Shown piece by piece: positions 63,022 to 64,000 of a stretch of DNA of 64,000 bases. The first letter of the stretch is position 1. Each line of letters opens with the position of its first letter. Source of the DNA: Liolophura sinensis (lineage: Eukaryota > Mollusca > Polyplacophora > Chitonida > Chitonidae); contig NC_088295.1 in NCBI RefSeq assembly GCF_032854445.1, forward strand, positions 4,032,501 to 4,096,500. Reading direction: 5' to 3'. The notes under the pieces were generated by a model. The model worked only from the letters and a program-made list of their open reading frames with translations. It ran no database searches and was not told where the DNA came from. A program made the translations under genes and the position numbers.

Positions 63022-63785
63022 TGGAGGACGGTGGCTAATTAACCTTCCTGTGTGTATAAAGTATAACATCCATGAGGAGGACGGTGGCTAATTAACCTTC
63101 CTGTGTGTATAAAGTATAACATCCATGAGGAGGACGGTGGCTATTTAACCTTCCTGTGTGTATAAAGTATAACATCCATGAGGAGGACGGTGGCTAATTA
63201 ACCTTCCTGTGTGTATAAAGTATAACATCCATGAGGAGGACGGTGGCTAATTAACCTTCCTGTGTGTATAAAGTATAACATCCATGAGGAGGACGGTGGC
63301 TATTTAACCTTCCTGTGTGTATAAAGTATAACATCCATGAGGAGGACGGTGGCTATTTAACCTTCCTGTGTGTATAAAGTATAACATCCATGAGGAGGAC
63401 GGTGGCTAATTAACCTTCCTGTGTGTATAAAGTATAACATCCATGAGGAGGACGGTGGCTAATTAACCTTCCTGTGTGTATAAAGTATAACATCCATGAG
63501 GAGGACGGTGGCTAATTAACCTTCCTGTGTGTATAAAGTATAACATCCATGAGGAGGACGGTGGCTATTTAACCTTCCTGTGTGTATAAAGTATAACATC
63601 CATGAGGAGGACGGTGGCTATTTAACCTTCCTGTGTGTATAAAGTATAACATCCATGAGGAGGACGGTGGCTAATTAACCTTCCTGTGTGTATAAAGTAT
63701 AACATCCATGAGGAGGACGGTGGCTAATTAACCTTCCCGTGTGTATAAAGTATAACATCCATGAAGAGGATGGTGGCTAATTTGC
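63022..63785. repeat. 53-bp satellite with a two-state variant
   Basis: About 14 near-identical units of GAGGACGGTGGCTAATTAAC, CTTCCTGTGTGTATAAAGTA and TAACATCCATGAG. Units differ mainly at one base, CTAATTAACC or CTATTTAACC. The last units near 63.76-63.86 kb are diverged. The array starts about 20 bp after the SINE target duplication. Confidence 0.95.
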
Positions 63786-63859
63786 CGTCTTGTATGCAGT
63801 ATGAAGTACAATGCACATGATGGGGACAGTGACTAATTTACCTTCTTATGGGTATAAAG

Positions 63860-64000
63860 AGTGACATTCAAGTACATGCCTATATAGAGAGTCGCCATTC
63901 TCCTGAAGCACATTTTAGGTATATGCATGTCATTGTCTTCATACGTCTGTTTTCTGTTAAATCAACATGTACCTTTTTCTTAAGCAGTTTTCGTGTATAT
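63860..64000. other. Window end, nothing recognised
   Basis: Unique sequence after the 53-bp array. No feature is supported. Confidence 0.4.

Overview
The window is eukaryotic nuclear DNA. Its genes are spliced with GT-AG introns, intergenic spaces are long, and there are many minisatellites, tRNA-derived SINEs, a degraded LINE, a degraded Pao/BEL element and a mariner-type MITE. The SINE tails (TTGAGTACGRCGTWAAAC) and the frequent palindrome TAGGCCTA suggest a marine lophotrochozoan, most likely a mollusc; the species cannot be named from sequence alone.

Three protein genes can be reconstructed exon by exon. (1) A SAFB/SLTM-family scaffold attachment factor lies on the + strand at 1769-26882. 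Its 20 exons join in frame to 1166 codons plus stop and encode SAP, acidic, RRM, Lys-rich, Glu/Arg-rich and Arg/Gly-rich regions. (2) A tektin-4-like ciliary microtubule protein lies on the - strand at 31850-29111, with 6 exons and 459 aa. It is convergent with SAFB and has RFX X-box-like motifs upstream. (3) A FOXK transcription factor lies on the - strand at 49653-37798, with 8 exons carrying FHA and forkhead domains. It is complete apart from two apparent single-base insertions in the first forkhead exon.

Layout: 1-1.77 kb is gene-free with a perfect 61-bp-arm palindrome. 1.77-26.9 kb is SAFB, whose first intron holds an antisense LINE and whose later introns hold six tandem arrays. 26.9-29.1 kb separates the two convergent 3' ends. 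29.1-32.0 kb is tektin and its promoter. 32-37.8 kb is gene-free with three arrays. 37.8-49.7 kb is FOXK, with a 2.2-kb satellite and two SINEs in introns. 49.7-64 kb has no recognisable host gene and holds a MITE, a Pao/BEL relic, a 2.4-kb 34-bp satellite, SINEs and a 53-bp satellite.

The most unusual theme is that several intronic minisatellites have captured and multiplied the splice site of the neighbouring exon: the SAFB exon-14 donor, the SAFB exon-5 acceptor and the FOXK exon-7 donor. In the SAFB exon-14 array many 74-bp units carry both an acceptor-like and a donor-like site around a stop-free, phase-preserving 33-nt segment, so the array could act as a bank of microexons. All of this was read by eye; no alignment or search was run.
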